Origin: Dromiciops gliroides
Lineage: Eukaryota; Chordata; Mammalia; Microbiotheria; Microbiotheriidae
Reading direction: 5' to 3'
DNA: 64,000 bases
Assembly: GCF_019393635.1 (NCBI RefSeq)
Contig: NC_057864.1
Location: 477,852,617-477,916,616 of the forward strand
Positions 31,574 to 43,580 of this stretch are shown here, piece after piece (position 1 is the stretch's first letter; every line of letters begins with the position of its first letter). The position numbers and the translations under genes are program-made. The notes beneath the pieces are model-generated. The model searched no databases and was not told the DNA's origin. It worked only from the letters and a program-made list of their open reading frames with translations.

Positions 31574-32040
31574 TAAACCCTGCCAGGACCGACCCAGCAG
31601 TTTTCTGTATTATGGGCCCAGTCCCTTCCCCATCCAGTTTTGCCTCCTCCCCTAAAGAATCACAAAAGGCCCAGGCAGCTGGATTGAATCTGGGAGACTT
31701 ACGATCCCCTTTCTCCCTGGGCCCCAACCATTGACCATTGACCATGTTGTTGGAGAGACTGAAGTAGCAGGAGCCAGCATATTAAGCCCCAGGGTTGAGA
31801 GGGGGGCCTAGTGAAGGTAACCATGAGGTCTCCAAAAGGGAGGGCTCCAGTTCTATTCTACCATCCCCTCCCCCTCCCCCTCCCCCAGATGCCTGGCCTT
31901 CTTTCTTATTTCTGAGGGAACCTGACACCGTATAAATTCCTGACTAATAGAGGCTGACAGTATTCTCCTTCTCATTGGGAGCATTTATGTTGTCAGTGGG
32001 GACTCTGTAAGATCCAAAGGAACCAATATCTCTAGTGGCT
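31574..32040. other. No recognisable feature
   Basis: Intergenic sequence with a CCCCTCC run at 31863-31888. Nothing else supported. Confidence 0.4.
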
Positions 32041-32044
32041 GTTG

Positions 32045-32262
32045 CTGCCAGGTCATTTTTCAGTCATGTTAGACTCTCCATGACCCATTTGGGGTTTTCT
32101 TGGCCATTTCCTTCTCCAGCTCATTTGACAGATGAGGAAACTGAGGCCAACAAGGTGAAGTGACTCTCTCAGGGTCACACAGCCAGTAAGTGTCTGGGGC
32201 CAGATTTGAACTTGGGAAGAGGAGTCTTCCAGATTCCAAGTCCAGTGCTCTATCATGGTGCA
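32045..32262 (-). repeat. MAR1 CORE-SINE (-)
   Basis: TTTTTCAGTCATGTTAGACT tail, GGCCATTTCCTTCTCCAGC, CAGATGAGGAAACTGAGGCC and CTCAGGGTCACACAGCC. Confidence 0.85.
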
Positions 32263-32839
32263 TTATCAGATACCATTGCTGGCTGGTGGGAGAGATAATT
32301 TTAGGCAGCTCCGACCCTAAAGTCACAGGGCAAATGTTCTCTTCCCCCGCCCAGATTTTTAGTTGGGAGAGGGAGGGAGAAGGGAAGTGTATCAACAAAT
32401 AGGACCCTGGAAAAAAGGTATAACAATAACAACCCTGCTAACAATAGTCCTCTGACAAGAGTGTGAATATACACTCTCAACCTTTCCGAGGAATCTGGAA
32501 GAGGAAGAACCAGGTCACTTCTTGTATTGTCCTGTAGCAATGCCAGTCTGCTGCAGGGTCCGATCTGCTTCCTTAATGAACTCTGGGTCTGGCTAATCAA
32601 GTGGTGTGGTGGAAGAGTGGGAGGGAGTGCCAGGACCCGAGTCCAAGCCTTGTCCTCAGCATTTTTGGCTCTCGATTGCCTTTGGGGATCTTGTGTTATT
32701 TCTTAAGGAAAGAAGCTTGATTAGTGGAGAATTGGAGAATCAGGTTTTATTGAGGGAGGGCCCACAAGAAAAAAGAAAAAGTCAATTTGGGGCCAGAGAC
32801 TAACAAAAAGCAACTTAAGGTTTTGTCTTTTCTCAAAGC

Positions 32840-33147
32840 ATGGGTAGTTTAGAACCTTTTCTATGGAGCCCTTTATAGAATGGTTTTAAATGCATGCAGA
32901 GGAAAATAATTATGTGGAAATAAAATCATCAAAATATTTTCTTTTTTAAAAGTTAACGGGTCAGGGCAGCTAGGTTGGGCAGTGGATAGAGCACTGGCCC
33001 TGGAGTCAGGAGGACCTGAGTTCAAATCTGGCCTCAGACACCTAACACTTACTAGCTGTGTGACCCTGGGCAAGTCACTTAACCCCAATTGCCTCACCAA
33101 AAAAAAAAAAGTTAACAAAATTGAGGTTAAGAACCTCTGCTTTAGAG
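32840..33147. repeat. hAT-like nonautonomous DNA element split by a short SINE (+)
   Basis: Outer parts resemble an inverted-repeat element (TTTAGAACCTTTTC at the left, GAGGTTAAGAACCTCTGC at the right), found again at 51.5 and 52.1 kb. The inserted SINE (32958-33106) is flanked by AAAAGTTAAC (32948-32957 and 33107-33116). The DNA-transposon assignment rests on the terminal inverted words only. Confidence 0.55.
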
Positions 33148-33214
33148 AGGGGGGTTTTTATTTTTCATTTTTAAGCTATCAAAATTAAGAACAAGGGGCA
33201 ACAAGCTTTCCTGA

Positions 33215-33545
33215 TAAGTGAATTAACAAATAAAAAAGCATCGCTAAGCTCTACCATTGGCCAGGTATTGTTTGCAGGCACTGGGGACAAAAAGCAATCT
33301 GGTGCTTGTCCTCAGGGAGATTTTGTTCTAAGAGAAGGCTACACAAGATGGGGAGGGGTGTTGTGTTTAGGGATGTCATAGGGATGGTCCATGGAGATGT
33401 TGGGTAATTGACTGACATGAAACTTACCAGACTAGCAAAGAGATTAAGTGACTTGCTCAAAGGGATAATAAGTAATAGTTATCAAAGTAGGGATTTGAAC
33501 CCAGACCCTTTAACTCCAGAGCCAGTGCTGTCCACTGTACCCAGA
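33215..33545 (-). repeat. L2 3' end (-) and MIR (-)
   Basis: L2 about 33215-33335 (CTTGTCCTCAGGGAGATTTT); MIR about 33430-33545 (GATTTGAACCCAGACCCTTT). Confidence 0.55.
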
Positions 33546-33611
33546 TTGGTTATTGTTCCTGCTATAAACTTGCTCCACTCACAAATGAAGCACTGTGATG
33601 ATGAAAAAGTT

Positions 33612-34126
33612 TGAGAGACTTAATTTCTGGGTAATTTAATAATTTTATTAATAAGGCCAGCAGGTTATTAATAAAAGGATGGTCATTTGGCCATCTCTCT
33701 TAGACCAAAGACCCCTAATGGTGGTGGGGTCCCAGTTGATATGCTCATGGAAGAGCAGGTGATCCTAAGAGATACGAATCACTTTCTGCTTGGTTAATTA
33801 AATGGGAGGTGGGCTATCTTGAGGTATGTGACTTAGATTACTCAAATCTTGGTCAAAGAAACATCAATTTCTATATCACTTGCCTTGAAAATAGGGAGAA
33901 TCAACATTTTTCCAGGACCTGTCTAAGCAAACACTGTGAGCAGGAATACACCTATTAACCCAAACTTAGAATTTCTTTTACTGTCTGATGAGATCTTGGT
34001 CTGGGTAAATCTCTAAGAGAGATTTCCCACACTGGTTGATTTCCAGATGAGGAAGTAGAAAAGGGGAAAACCTTGGTCCTAATACAATAATTAGTTATTA
34101 AATATAAGAAATATTCAGTTCTCACA
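33612..34126 (-). mobile_element. Solo LTR of an endogenous retrovirus (-)
   Basis: Fossil LTR, about 515 bases, aligned by eye with the plus-strand copy at 45699-46315. Both begin TG, end CA and share a promoter-like region (GCATATAAGCTG-type in the other copy) and an AATAAA signal (rc, near 33650). No internal genes are attached, so it is a solo LTR. The class (ERVL/MaLR-like or ERV1) is not settled. Mid-age: both copies have clearly diverged. Confidence 0.7.
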
Positions 34127-34139
34127 AGCACCTTCCCTT

Positions 34140-34390
34140 GTTTGAGTAGCTCAGTAGTTTTTAGCAATGCTGATTCATCATGACTCCTTTTTGGGGTTTT
34201 CTTGGCAGAGATCCTAGAGTGGTTTTGCCATTTCCTTCTCCAGCTCATTTTACAGATGAGGAAACTGAGGCACAAAGGGTTCAGTGACTTGCCCAGAGTC
34301 ACTTAGCTAGTAAGGGTGTGAGGCTGGATTTGAACTCAGGTCTTCTTAACTCCAGGCCTGGCATTCCAGCCCCTGCACCAGCCTGCAGCC
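34140..34390 (-). repeat. MAR1 CORE-SINE (-)
   Basis: GACTCCTTTTTGGGGTTTTC, TTTGCCATTTCCTTCTCCAG, ACAGATGAGGAAACTGAGGC, TTAGCTAGTAAGGGTGTGAG. Confidence 0.8.
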
Positions 34391-34534
34391 CCTTTTTTGA
34401 GTTAAAATCCATTAAATAAAGGCTGTTTACTTCTTGTATTCTCATCTTTCTGCTTCTTCTTATGTGAAAGTCTATAGAGCCCCCAATTCAGGTGCAAAGG
34501 ACTCAGTCAGCAGGGATTCATCTTTTTGACAAGT

Positions 34535-34960
34535 TGTGGCACAGCCCATTATAATGACTTATAATGGGGAGATGCTGGACTCAGAGTGAGGTCTGGGGCT
34601 TGGTCTTGGCACTGGCACTAACTAGTTGTATGACCTTGGGCAAGTCACTGTGAGCCTCAGTTTCCCCACCTGTAAAATAAGGAGGGCCTTCCCACTCCCA
34701 ACAGTTCTATGTCCCACAAGGATGGAATGGTAATAGCACTGATGGCTGGTGTTTATAGGGGGCATTTTACATGATCATCTGATATTCACAACAACCCAGT
34801 GAGGGAGGTACTATCATTGTCCCCATTTTTATAGGTGAAAAGACTTAGGTCAAGAGAAGTTAAGGGATTGCTTGGGGTTGGTAAGTGTCTGAGGTGGGAT
34901 TTGAACTCTAGTCTTTTTGACTTGCAGGTCAGCGCTACCTACCCACTTTGCCACTCTGGT
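34535..34960. repeat. MIR (+) and THER1/MIR (-)
   Basis: MIR (+) about 34560-34715 (CTAGTTGTATGACCTTGGGC, CCTCAGTTTCCCCACCTG). THER1/MIR (-) about 34725-34960 (TGATATTCACAACAACCCAG, GTGTCTGAGGTGGGATTTGA). Confidence 0.65.
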
Positions 34961-35135
34961 ATAAGCAGTAGTGACCAGGCCTCTTATGGAAAGCTAGAAA
35001 AAGAATTTCCTTCTTAGGCTACTTGGAAGGACAGTCCAGGGAATTATCAGGAAGGGGTTCAGCTGTAGACTAAGGTCTTTGGCCTTGGGCTTTGATTATG
35101 AGAAGCTGCTGATACATTGGTCTTTAAAACAAAAG

Positions 35136-35607
35136 AAGGCAGCTAGGTGGCACAATAGTGCATAGAGCACTGAGCCTGGAGTCAGGAGGACCTGAGTTCA
35201 AATGTGGCCTCAGACACTTCCTAGCTGTGTGACCCTGGGCAAGTCACTTTACCCTATTTGCCTCAGTTTCCTTATCTGTCAAGTGAGCTGGAGAAGGAAA
35301 TGGCAAACTGCTCCAGTATCTTTGCCAAGAAAACCATGACAACTCAAACAAGGGAAGGTGCTTCATCTGAGGAGTGGGGCAGCTTTATAGCTGGGGCACT
35401 ACCCAATCTTGACACAGTGGACAGCACTGGAGGCCCTGGGTTCAAATCCTTACTTTGATCACTACTGCCTAATATGCCTTTGAGCAAGTCACTTAATCTC
35501 TTTGCTAGTTCAGTAAACTGCATGCCAATCAAGTGACTCCAGTACCTTTGCCAAGAAAAGCCCAAACAGGGTCATGAAGAGTCAGACACGACTGAAAAAC
35601 AACCAAA
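35136..35607 (+). repeat. Two MAR1 CORE-SINEs (+) in tandem
   Basis: First 35136-35345 (GGCAGCTAGGTGGCACAATA to CTTTGCCAAGAAAACCATGA). The second, older, 35375-35607, ends GGTCATGAAGAGTCAGACAC GACTGAAAAACAAC, the RTE-like tail. A MIR (-) follows at 35630-35760. Confidence 0.75.
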
Positions 35608-35759
35608 GAACCACCACAACAAAACAGACTCAGAGCTGGAAAGGACCTCAGAGGCCATGTAGTCCGCCACCACCATCACCACCACCATTTTACAGATGAG
35701 GAAACTGAGGCAAAGAGAAGTTAATTAACCAGCCCAAGGTCACAGGGCAACGTTCGCCA

Positions 35760-36400
35760 GATACTGTATTATCCCAAACCTATCCAAAGGAGTTGGGGCT
35801 GGGGGATCCATTTCCCTTTGATTCTCCTCTGTCCTCCCCCTTCACTTCCTCCTGTGGCCTAGCCTAGGTCCCATCTCCTTTGGGGGTGTTCTGCTCATTT
35901 GTTAAAGAGAAGCGGTTCCATTGTTGGGGTCCCTGGGATAGTTACAGAGGCGTCTCCTTCCCAGCCTTCTCCAGGCACACTTCCTCTCCTCACTCCCAAC
36001 GTGCCTATAGCAGCATGATAATGGCAGCCCAGGGGAGGGGGCAGGAAGGAGGCTGCAGAGGCCATGGAGCCCCTGAAGCAGGTTCCTGGAATCTGGGTGG
36101 AGCCTCCCTGACCAGAAAACACTTCTCCCCAATTCCCCCAGGAATCAGCTGGTCCAGGGGCCAGGTCTTAGGAGAGCTGGCCAGTGGCCCAGACAGGATT
36201 CATCTGCTTTCCTATTCTTGAACCTCTCTGCCTCGTGCAGGACGTGAGGCCTGGGATATCACACTTGGCAACCACACTCACCCGGCCAACTGGGCTTTAC
36301 TGAGTGTTTACTGAGATATTAAGCCCTGGACTAGTGGGTCGGGCAAAAGCCGAAACCTTTGAGCCTCGGGTAATAAACTGTCTCACACACTTAACCCCCT
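35760..36400. other. No recognisable feature
   Basis: Unique intergenic sequence without a supported exon or repeat. Confidence 0.4.
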
Positions 36401-37095
36401 GAGACACAGTTTCCTCATCTGTAAAAGGAGATCATCAATTAGAGCTGAAAGGAACCTTCACTCCTATCAAGTCAAACCCTCCCATTGGATGGCTGAGGAA
36501 ACTGAGGCTAAAAGAAGGCCCAGGATTGCATAGCGACTGTTGTTCTGTCATTTTACTCAGTTAGGGTTTTCTTAGCAGAGAGTGGTTTGCTATTTCCTTC
36601 TCCAGCCCATTTGACAGGTGAGGAAACTGAGGCAAACAGGGTTAAGAGACCTGCCCATGGTCACACAGCTAGTAAGTGTCTAAGACCAGATTTGAACTCA
36701 GGTCTTCCTGATGCCCATCCCTCTTAAGTGGGCAGAGCAGGGATTCCAATTCAGGCCCTGTATCTTTAAGTTCACTGCCCAGCACTGCCTCCCACAGCTG
36801 TGGGGCTCAAATGCAAGCACCTGTGAATATTTATTATTATTGTCTCCCTGAGGAGACCAATTTCAGACAAAGGAAGCAAATTGAGGGCTAGAGCAGATGG
36901 TCCACACTCTGGGCATAATGGAGGAACACAGATGGTCACTCCTTAGCCGGGTCTTGAAGGATGGGTAGGTTTTAATTTAACTAAGCAGAGAGGAGAAGGG
37001 AGGCATTACAAGGCTCAGGGTAACAGCACAGGCAAGAAAATTCCAAATGGGGTCAGCAAGAGTCGGACACGGCTGAAAAAAAGACTGAACAACAA
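36400..37095. repeat. MIR and MAR1 fragments
   Basis: MIR (-) about 36430-36540, MAR1 (-) 36535-36720 (GTTGTTCTGTCATTTTACTC to GTCTTCCTGATGCCC), and a MAR1 3' end (+) 37025-37095 (GGGGTCAGCAAGAGTCGGAC). Confidence 0.7.
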
Positions 37096-37440
37096 CAAAC
37101 AGCATGGGCAAAGATCTGGAAGCAGATTAAGGCAGAGGGTACCAGGGGGAGATGAGTGTGCGAAGGTGGATTAGAGTGAGATTATGGAGGGCTTTGAAGA
37201 GCAAGCTGAGACTTTGGGATTTTCTTTTTCAGTAGTAGGGAGGAAAGGGCAGCTCTTGAGTGAGGGAGGGATACCTTGTAAGGCTTCCCCAAGTATTTAG
37301 GATAAGAGGGGTTGCTGAGGAGTGGCTTTCCCAGAGGGAAGCCATGGGAGGACCCCAAATCCCTGCCCACCCCCTCCACTGGCGGTACAGCTTCCCTTCT
37401 TCCATGACCCTACTGATAACTCTTAGAGCTAATGTTCCTT

Positions 37441-37644
37441 AAGAGTAACTTACGGGGGGGGCAGCTAGGTGGCGCAGTGGATAGAGCACCGGCCCTGGAG
37501 TCAGGAGTACCTGAGTTCAAATCCGGCCTCAGACACTTAACACACACTTACTAGCTGTGTGACCCTGGGCAAGTCACTTAACCCCAATTGCCTCACTAAA
37601 AAACCAAAACAAAACAAAACAAACAAAAAAAAAAGAGTAACTTA
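37441..37644 (+). repeat. Short SINE (+), first of a same-site series
   Basis: Element 37453-37632, (AAAAC)n tail; duplication AAGAGTAACTTA at 37441-37452 and 37633-37644. The body has a small internal duplication, CACACACTTACT, and the CCCCAATTGCCTCAC end. Confidence 0.9.
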
Positions 37645-37827
37645 TGGGGCAGCTGGGTGGCACAGTGGATAGAACACCAGCCCTGGAGTCAGGAGTACCT
37701 GAGTTCAGATCAGACCTCAGACACTTAACACTTACTAGCTGTGTGACCCTGGGCAAGTCACTTAACCCCGGTTGCCTCACTAAAAAAAAACCAAAAAAAT
37801 AAAAAACAAACAAAGAGTAACTTGCTC
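37633..37827 (+). repeat. Short SINE (+), second of a same-site series
   Basis: Element 37645-37812 between AAGAGTAACTTA (37633-37644) and AAGAGTAACTTG (37813-37824). The two duplications differ only at the last base. Confidence 0.9.
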
Positions 37828-38210
37828 GGGCCTGCGTATGTATAACATATTGAATTGCTTGAGTTCTTTTTTGTTTGTTTTGGTTTTTTGCGGGGCAATG
37901 AGGGTTAAATAACTTGCCCAGGGTCACACAGCTAGTGTCAAGTGTGTGAGGCTGGATTTGAACTCAGGTCCTCCTAGATCCAGGGCCAGTGCTTTACCCA
38001 CTTTACCACCTAGCTGCCCCTGAATTGCTTGAGTTCTTAAGGGGAGGATAGGGAAGAAGGATGAGAATTTGGAACACAAAGTTTTAAAAAATCAATGTTG
38101 CAATTTGGTTTTACATGTAAGGTAGGGGAAAATTCTATATTAATTAATTAATTAAAATTTTTTTAGAACAAACAAACAAACAAACAAAAAACACAAAGAG
38201 TAACTTGCTC
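37813..38210 (+). mobile_element. L1 3'-UTR fragment (+) split by a short SINE (-)
   Basis: L1 end about 37828-38195 (GCGTATGTATAACATATTGA; TTGGAACACAAAGTTTTAAA; A/AC-rich tail), flanked by AAGAGTAACTTGCTC at 37813-37827 and 38196-38210. Inside is a SINE (37869-38020, minus) with a perfect 18-base duplication TGAATTGCTTGAGTTCTT (37851-37868 and 38021-38038). Confidence 0.9.
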
Positions 38211-38709
38211 AGAGAATGACTGAATATCTGAGCTGGAAACAACCCAGGTGATCATCCTGTGCAAATCAAACCTGGAAAAGGATCCCTTTTATAACCCACC
38301 CAACAAGTGGTCCTTGGGCTCCTGTGTGATGACCTCCAGAAAACAAGAAGCCCATGCCTCTTGGGGTAGTTCTCTCCACTGGGGGGTTGGCTTTCACTGT
38401 CAGGACAGTAAATGGTAGAAGCACATTTAAAACCTCCTTTTTTAGTAAAACTGAAAATATAAAAGAAAGAACTTTTTTTTCTCTAAAATCTTTTTTGAAC
38501 CCTTGAGGAAAGTCCCACGGAAAAGTGGGCAATACCAAATTAAACTCATTCCCATTGCCTCCCCATCGACCTCCAAGCTACTGGGTGGAGCTAGGTCTAG
38601 CCCTTCTCCACTGGACAAAGGACTAAGAGAGCTAAGGAAGGGCTCACAAGAGAGGTAGACGTGGTCTAAAAGGAATGGGATTGTGACCTTATCTGTCTTT
38701 CTCTCTGAT

Positions 38710-38720
<11 letters not shown>

Positions 38721-38795
<75 letters not shown>
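38721..38795 (+). repeat. (CT)n microsatellite
   Basis: About 35 uninterrupted CT units, followed to 38930 by CT-rich degenerate sequence. Confidence 0.97.
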
Positions 38796-38796
<1 letters not shown>

Positions 38797-38934
38797 CATC
38801 TCTCTCTCCTCTCTCCTCTCTTTCTCTGTCTCTCCTCTCTCTATTTCTTTCTTCTCTCTGTTTCTTTGATTCTCTCCTTTCTTCTCTCTCATCTCTCTCT
38901 GTCTCTGATTCTGATTCTCTCTCTCTGGCTTCAG

Positions 38935-40180
38935 TGGAGTTGGATTTTCATTATAATTCTCCTTTTCCAACCAGACTCTGATGCCCCGACCCACAGGAAA
39001 AAGTCAATCACAGACATAGATCTATTTTGGAATGGAGCTTGTAGATAACATGGAGTCGAGTTCCCTCATTTTACATATGAAGAAACTGAGACCCACCGAG
39101 CTGGTCAGTATCATCATTGATACTAAACCTCAGTCCAGCTCTATCCATGGTACCATTTAACCTCCCTTCTAAAATGCTCCTTTGAGCTGTTTTTCTCAGT
39201 TCAGAGTGGAGAACATAAAACTTTATTCAGTTACATAGAGAGGATGGAGAGAAATGCAGCACTGGCTCAATAAATATTTATGGAATTGAGTTAAGAATTG
39301 TTCACAGCTCTCTCCCCACTCCAATCCTTCACCCTTTGGGAGCTTCTCCAAATGCCAGAAGAAATCAGACTCAGGGCCAAATGTTCCCCACCCCTGCTTT
39401 AATGCTTCTCACGCCTGTGAGAAACAGGATGGCATGTTGATGAAAGGGGATAAGGAAGACACTTGGGAAGTTCCCGAGCTATCCAAGACTATGGCTCCCA
39501 AGTAGCTCCCAAGACACCAGGAGGCTCCCAAAGGGAGAGGAGGGGTGGATTCTTCCCCACAACTTTCTGGAAAGTTGGAAAGGAAAATAAGGACAAAACA
39601 CTTAACTTGATTTAGAGGATGATTAATTTCACGGAAATGGAAGGATCTGGTTTGGGGCACGGAGTCAAATCTGAGACCTGCTGTCACGTCTGACTTACAG
39701 GGACATGGCTGTGTCCTTCATTCCAAAGACCCTACATGGAAGGGGATTACAGCGGCCATGGTCTCATTTGAGGGTGCTGGCAGAAGGGTGGGGAGGGGGA
39801 GGAAGGTGTTGAAATGAGGCTTCTCTGAGAGCCTTTTGGTAGCTTGGATGGGAGAAACAGAGAGAAATAGAGCTCAGAAGGTCCAGGGACTTTAGAAGAT
39901 CATAGACTGAGAGAGGGAAAGGACCTCCTTGTCCACTTGGACCACTTCTCTAATGTTACAAGTGAGGAAAACGAGGCCCAGCAAAGAAGAGAAGTGATCT
40001 AGAGGCCGAAGAGAGGTTGGGAGGCTAGGGAAGTCCTCCCCTCAACACCTTCCTCCCATTCCCCACCCTTCCTCCTGAATCCAGGAATGAGACCAAGGCC
40101 ACACAAGTAATAAGTATTCGAGGGAAGGATTTGAACCCAGGTCCTTTGATTCCAAATACAGCGTTCTTTCTACTAAACTC
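38935..40180. other. Intergenic with MIR fragments
   Basis: MIR-like words at 39060-39115 and 39895-40180 (minus). The rest (about 39120-39890) shows nothing recognisable. Confidence 0.4.
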
Positions 40181-40306
40181 CTACCCAATTCAACAAGCAC
40201 TTACTAAGTACCTACTGTCTCCTAGGAATTGAACTGGCTGGCTAATGGCTCTGGGGCAGGAGTCCTTTCTCAATAGTCTTTAAATTTCCCCAGCCTCCTC
40301 AATGGC

Positions 40307-40560
40307 ATCTAGGCAGCTCAGTGGATAGAGCACCAGCCCTGGAGTCAGAAAACCCTGAATTCAAATTCAACCTAAGACACTTCCTAGCTGTGTGACCCTG
40401 GGCAAGTCACTTAACCCAGTTTGCCTCAGTTTTCTCATCTGTCAAATGAGCCGGAGAAGGAAATGGCAAACCACTTCAGTATCTCTGCCAAGCAAACCCC
40501 ACGGATAGCATTGGTGTGTTATGTTTCACTGCATCACAAAGAGCTGGACACAACTGAACA
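40307..40560 (+). repeat. MAR1 CORE-SINE (+)
   Basis: GGCAGCTCAGTGGATAGAGC head, CCTCAGTTTTCTCATCTGTC core, GGAAATGGCAAACCACTTCA, and the end CACAAAGAGCTGGACACAAC with an extra 30 bases before it. Confidence 0.82.
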
Positions 40561-40737
40561 ACAGCAACCAAGCCTCCTAGATTCAATTCCCCATTCTGGT
40601 TTTGCTTTCTCTCTTCTCCATAGTACTTGCCTTCTTATCCAAGAAGAAAAGCATCTGCTGGTCCGATTCCCACCCAGGTATCCAGGGCTGCCCATGGGAA
40701 TTGTACAAGATGAGGAGAGGGGAGTGTGGCATTCTTT

Positions 40738-40907
40738 AAAAGAAGCCAGAAGGGGCAGCTAGGTGGCACAGTGGATAAAGCACCGGCCTGGATTCAGAAG
40801 TACCTGAGTTCAAATCCGGCCTCAGACACTTGACACTTACTAGGGTCACCTGGGCAAGTCACTTAACCCTCATTGCCCAACAACAACAACAAAAAAGAAG
40901 CCAGAAG
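40738..40907 (+). repeat. Short SINE (+)
   Basis: Element 40753-40892 with an (AAC)n tail; duplication AAAAGAAGCCAGAAG at 40738-40752 and 40893-40907 (15 bases, perfect). CATTGCCC variant; a few bases are missing from the box near GGGTCACCTGGGC. Confidence 0.92.
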
Positions 40908-40969
40908 AGATGAGGAGTGTCCTTAAGGAAATGATACTCTGATTGAGGCACCTTAGTAGAGGGTAAAGA

Positions 40970-41470
40970 AGAGAGGGCCTGGAATTGGAGGGTCCTGAGT
41001 TCAAATGTTCTCTTTGACATTTACTCTCTGTGGAACCTCAGGAAAGTCATTGGAGACCTCTCATTGTAAATTTAAAAGTTGGCACAGATGACCTCCAAGG
41101 TCCTTTTCAATTCTAGATCTATGATCTGAAATTGTTTTATCTCTTTGAGCCTCAGTTTCCTCATCTGTAGATGGAGGATATTGGACAAGACATACATACA
41201 TTTTTTGCTAGGGAATGGGGGAAGGGAAAGGAATAAGCATTCATTGTCTATGTATTCCAAGAACTGTGCTAAGCACTTTATAAATATTATCTCTTCTGAT
41301 TCTCACAACAATCCTGGGAGATAGGTGTTATCATTATTCCTATTTTAGAGTTCAGGAAACTGAGGCAGAGGTCAAGTGACTTGCCCAAGGTCACATGGCT
41401 TATAAGTGTCTGAGGCTGGTTTTGAACTCAGATCTTCCTGACTCCACTGCCTCTGAAGTTCCTTCCAGTT
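40970..41470. repeat. MIR (+) and THER1/MIR (-)
   Basis: MIR (+) about 40970-41125 and THER1/MIR (-) about 41235-41450 (ATTCTCACAACAATCCTGGG, CTTGCCCAAGGTCACATGGC). Confidence 0.6.
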
Positions 41471-41924
41471 CTAGATGTATAATCATATAATCCTTAATTA
41501 TTGAGTTTCTCTGCACTTCAGTTCACTCATCTACTAAGTGAGAGCATTAGACAATCTTAGTTTTGCCTTGTGAGACCAGGAAAAACAAGGGCAACTACTC
41601 CTCCATATACATGGCGGCTCTTCAACTTGAAAATGCAGCTCTCGTGCCCTGGCCCCTCCCCCAACTCCTCTCTTCTAATTAAACTTCCCCGTTTCCTTCA
41701 ATTCATTAGCACATGGCATAGACTCAGGGCTCTTCTCTATCCTAGTCACTCTCCTCTAGTTCTCCAACTCCATCCTAAAATGGGGCACCAGAACAGTAAA
41801 GTGCCCTCCCTATACCTTCAATGACAGGAAGCATCCACTGGAAGCCAACACCCTTTTGAGACAGTGCATTCCATTGTGGAAGCCCTCTGAGGCAGCTCAA
41901 TGGTGAAGTGACCATAGGGCTGGA

Positions 41925-42110
41925 CATCTGGCTTCAGACACTGACTAGCTGTGTGAGGCTGGGCAAGTCATCTCTGTCTGCCTCAGTTTCCTCATCTGTA
42001 AAATGGGGAAAATAATGGCACCCACCTCCCAGGGTTGTTGTGAGGATCAAAGGAGATGCTAGCTATCATCATTATAGTTGATATTCTTCTTATTATTATT
42101 AAAGAGATGA
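41925..42110 (+). repeat. THER1/MIR (+)
   Basis: CTGACTAGCTGTGTGAGGCT, CCTCAGTTTCCTCATCTGTA, AGGGTTGTTGTGAGGATCAA, TATTATTATTA end. Confidence 0.8.
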
Positions 42111-42196
42111 CTCTCTGGGAGGAGACAGTGGGAAGAGTATAGGGGAAGTCTTAGGCAATGTAAAGGGAAAAGCTATCTATAAAAATATTTTACAAA

Positions 42197-42761
42197 AAAG
42201 AAATATATTTTTAATCATAAAAGCATTTTATTATTTTCCAGTTACATGTAAAGATAGTTTTCAACATCTATTTTCATAAGATTTTTAGTTCTGAATTTTT
42301 CTCCCTCCCTCCCTTCCCTTCCCTCTCCCCAAGACAGAAAGCAATCTGATATAGGTTATAAATATGTGTGTGTGTATATATATATGTATATATATATATA
42401 CACACACAATCACATTAAATATATTTATGCATTAGTCATATTGTGAAAGAAGAATCAGAACACAAGGGAAAAACCTAAAAAGAAACTGCCAAAAAGTAGA
42501 AACAGTATGGTTCAATCTGCACTCAAAATCCACAGGTTTTTTTTCTGGATGTGGAGAACATTTTCCATCATGAGTTCTTTGGAATTGTCTTGGATCATTG
42601 TACTGTTGAGAAAAGCCAAGTCTATCACAGCTGATGATCACACAATGTTGCTGTTTCTGTGTGCAATGTTCTCCTGGTTCTGCTCACTTCACTCAGCATC
42701 AGTCCATTTAAGTCTTTCCAGGTTTTTCTGAAATCTGCCTGCTCATCAAAGAAATATATTT
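42197..42761 (-). mobile_element. L1 3' end (-) with target duplication
   Basis: Element 42211-42747 flanked by AAAGAAATATATTT (42197-42210 and 42748-42761). It contains the 3' UTR with a (TG)n/(TA)n expansion at 42365-42410 and only the final codons of ORF2. Confidence 0.88.
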
Positions 42762-42779
42762 CTTAGATTGAGTTGAAAC

Positions 42780-43580
42780 CAGACTCTCTCTAATTCTCTC
42801 CTAAATCTTTCCTCTAGAGCCACCTAGAAAATCTACTTTATTACCTCTTCCACCTGGTAGCTCTTCAAATATTTGAAGACAGCCATCATGTTCTTCACCA
42901 AGTTTTCTCTAGGCTAACCACTCCCCAGCTCCTTCAATTGATCTTTTTTGGGGGGACAAGGTTTTCGGTCCTTTGTTATCCATCTCGGGCATCTTTCTGT
43001 GCACATACTTCAGGATGTCCCTCTTAAAATATGATGCTCAGAACCAAACACAATACTCTGCATGTCATGTGACCCAGGCAGTCCCTTGACCTCCACTCGT
43101 CTTATTGCAATCCTGGGGTTGTGGTCTCATATGAAGAGCTTTTCCCCCACGAATCTCTATCAAGGCAGGTCCCAACTTTCCATTTATTCTTATTATATTT
43201 CATCTTGTTGGTTTCTGCCCATCATTGGAGCTTAGCACAATAGTATCCTAGAGGTAGTGAGATATGGTGGGAAAGGCTTTGGGCTGAGTCAGGAGTTTTC
43301 ATTCTCAGCTTTGGTTCCAACACTTACCAACGCTGTGATTTTGGATGAGACATTTCCCCTCTCTCAGCCTCAGTTTCCTCATTTGTAAAAGAGGTATCAA
43401 AATACTTGACTTGCTGACCGACCCCATACAGTTATTGTGGACAAAGCTCATTGGAAAGAGCTATGGACACATAAGCTATTATGATTTTTAAGTCTTGTTT
43501 TTGCCATCTGATGTATAAACCAGCTCTCCCAATTTTCTTTCATCCCCAATTTGATAAGCATGCTATCACTCCCAAGGAAC
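42780..43580 (-). repeat. L3/CR1 remnant (-) interrupted by a MIR (+)
   Basis: GCTAACCACTCCCCAGCTCC, TAAAATATGATGCTCAGAAC, TTTCATCTTGTTGGTTTCTG and CCCAATTTGATAAGCATGC match the CR1/L3 reverse strand in order; a MIR (+) occupies about 43250-43495. Confidence 0.7.
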
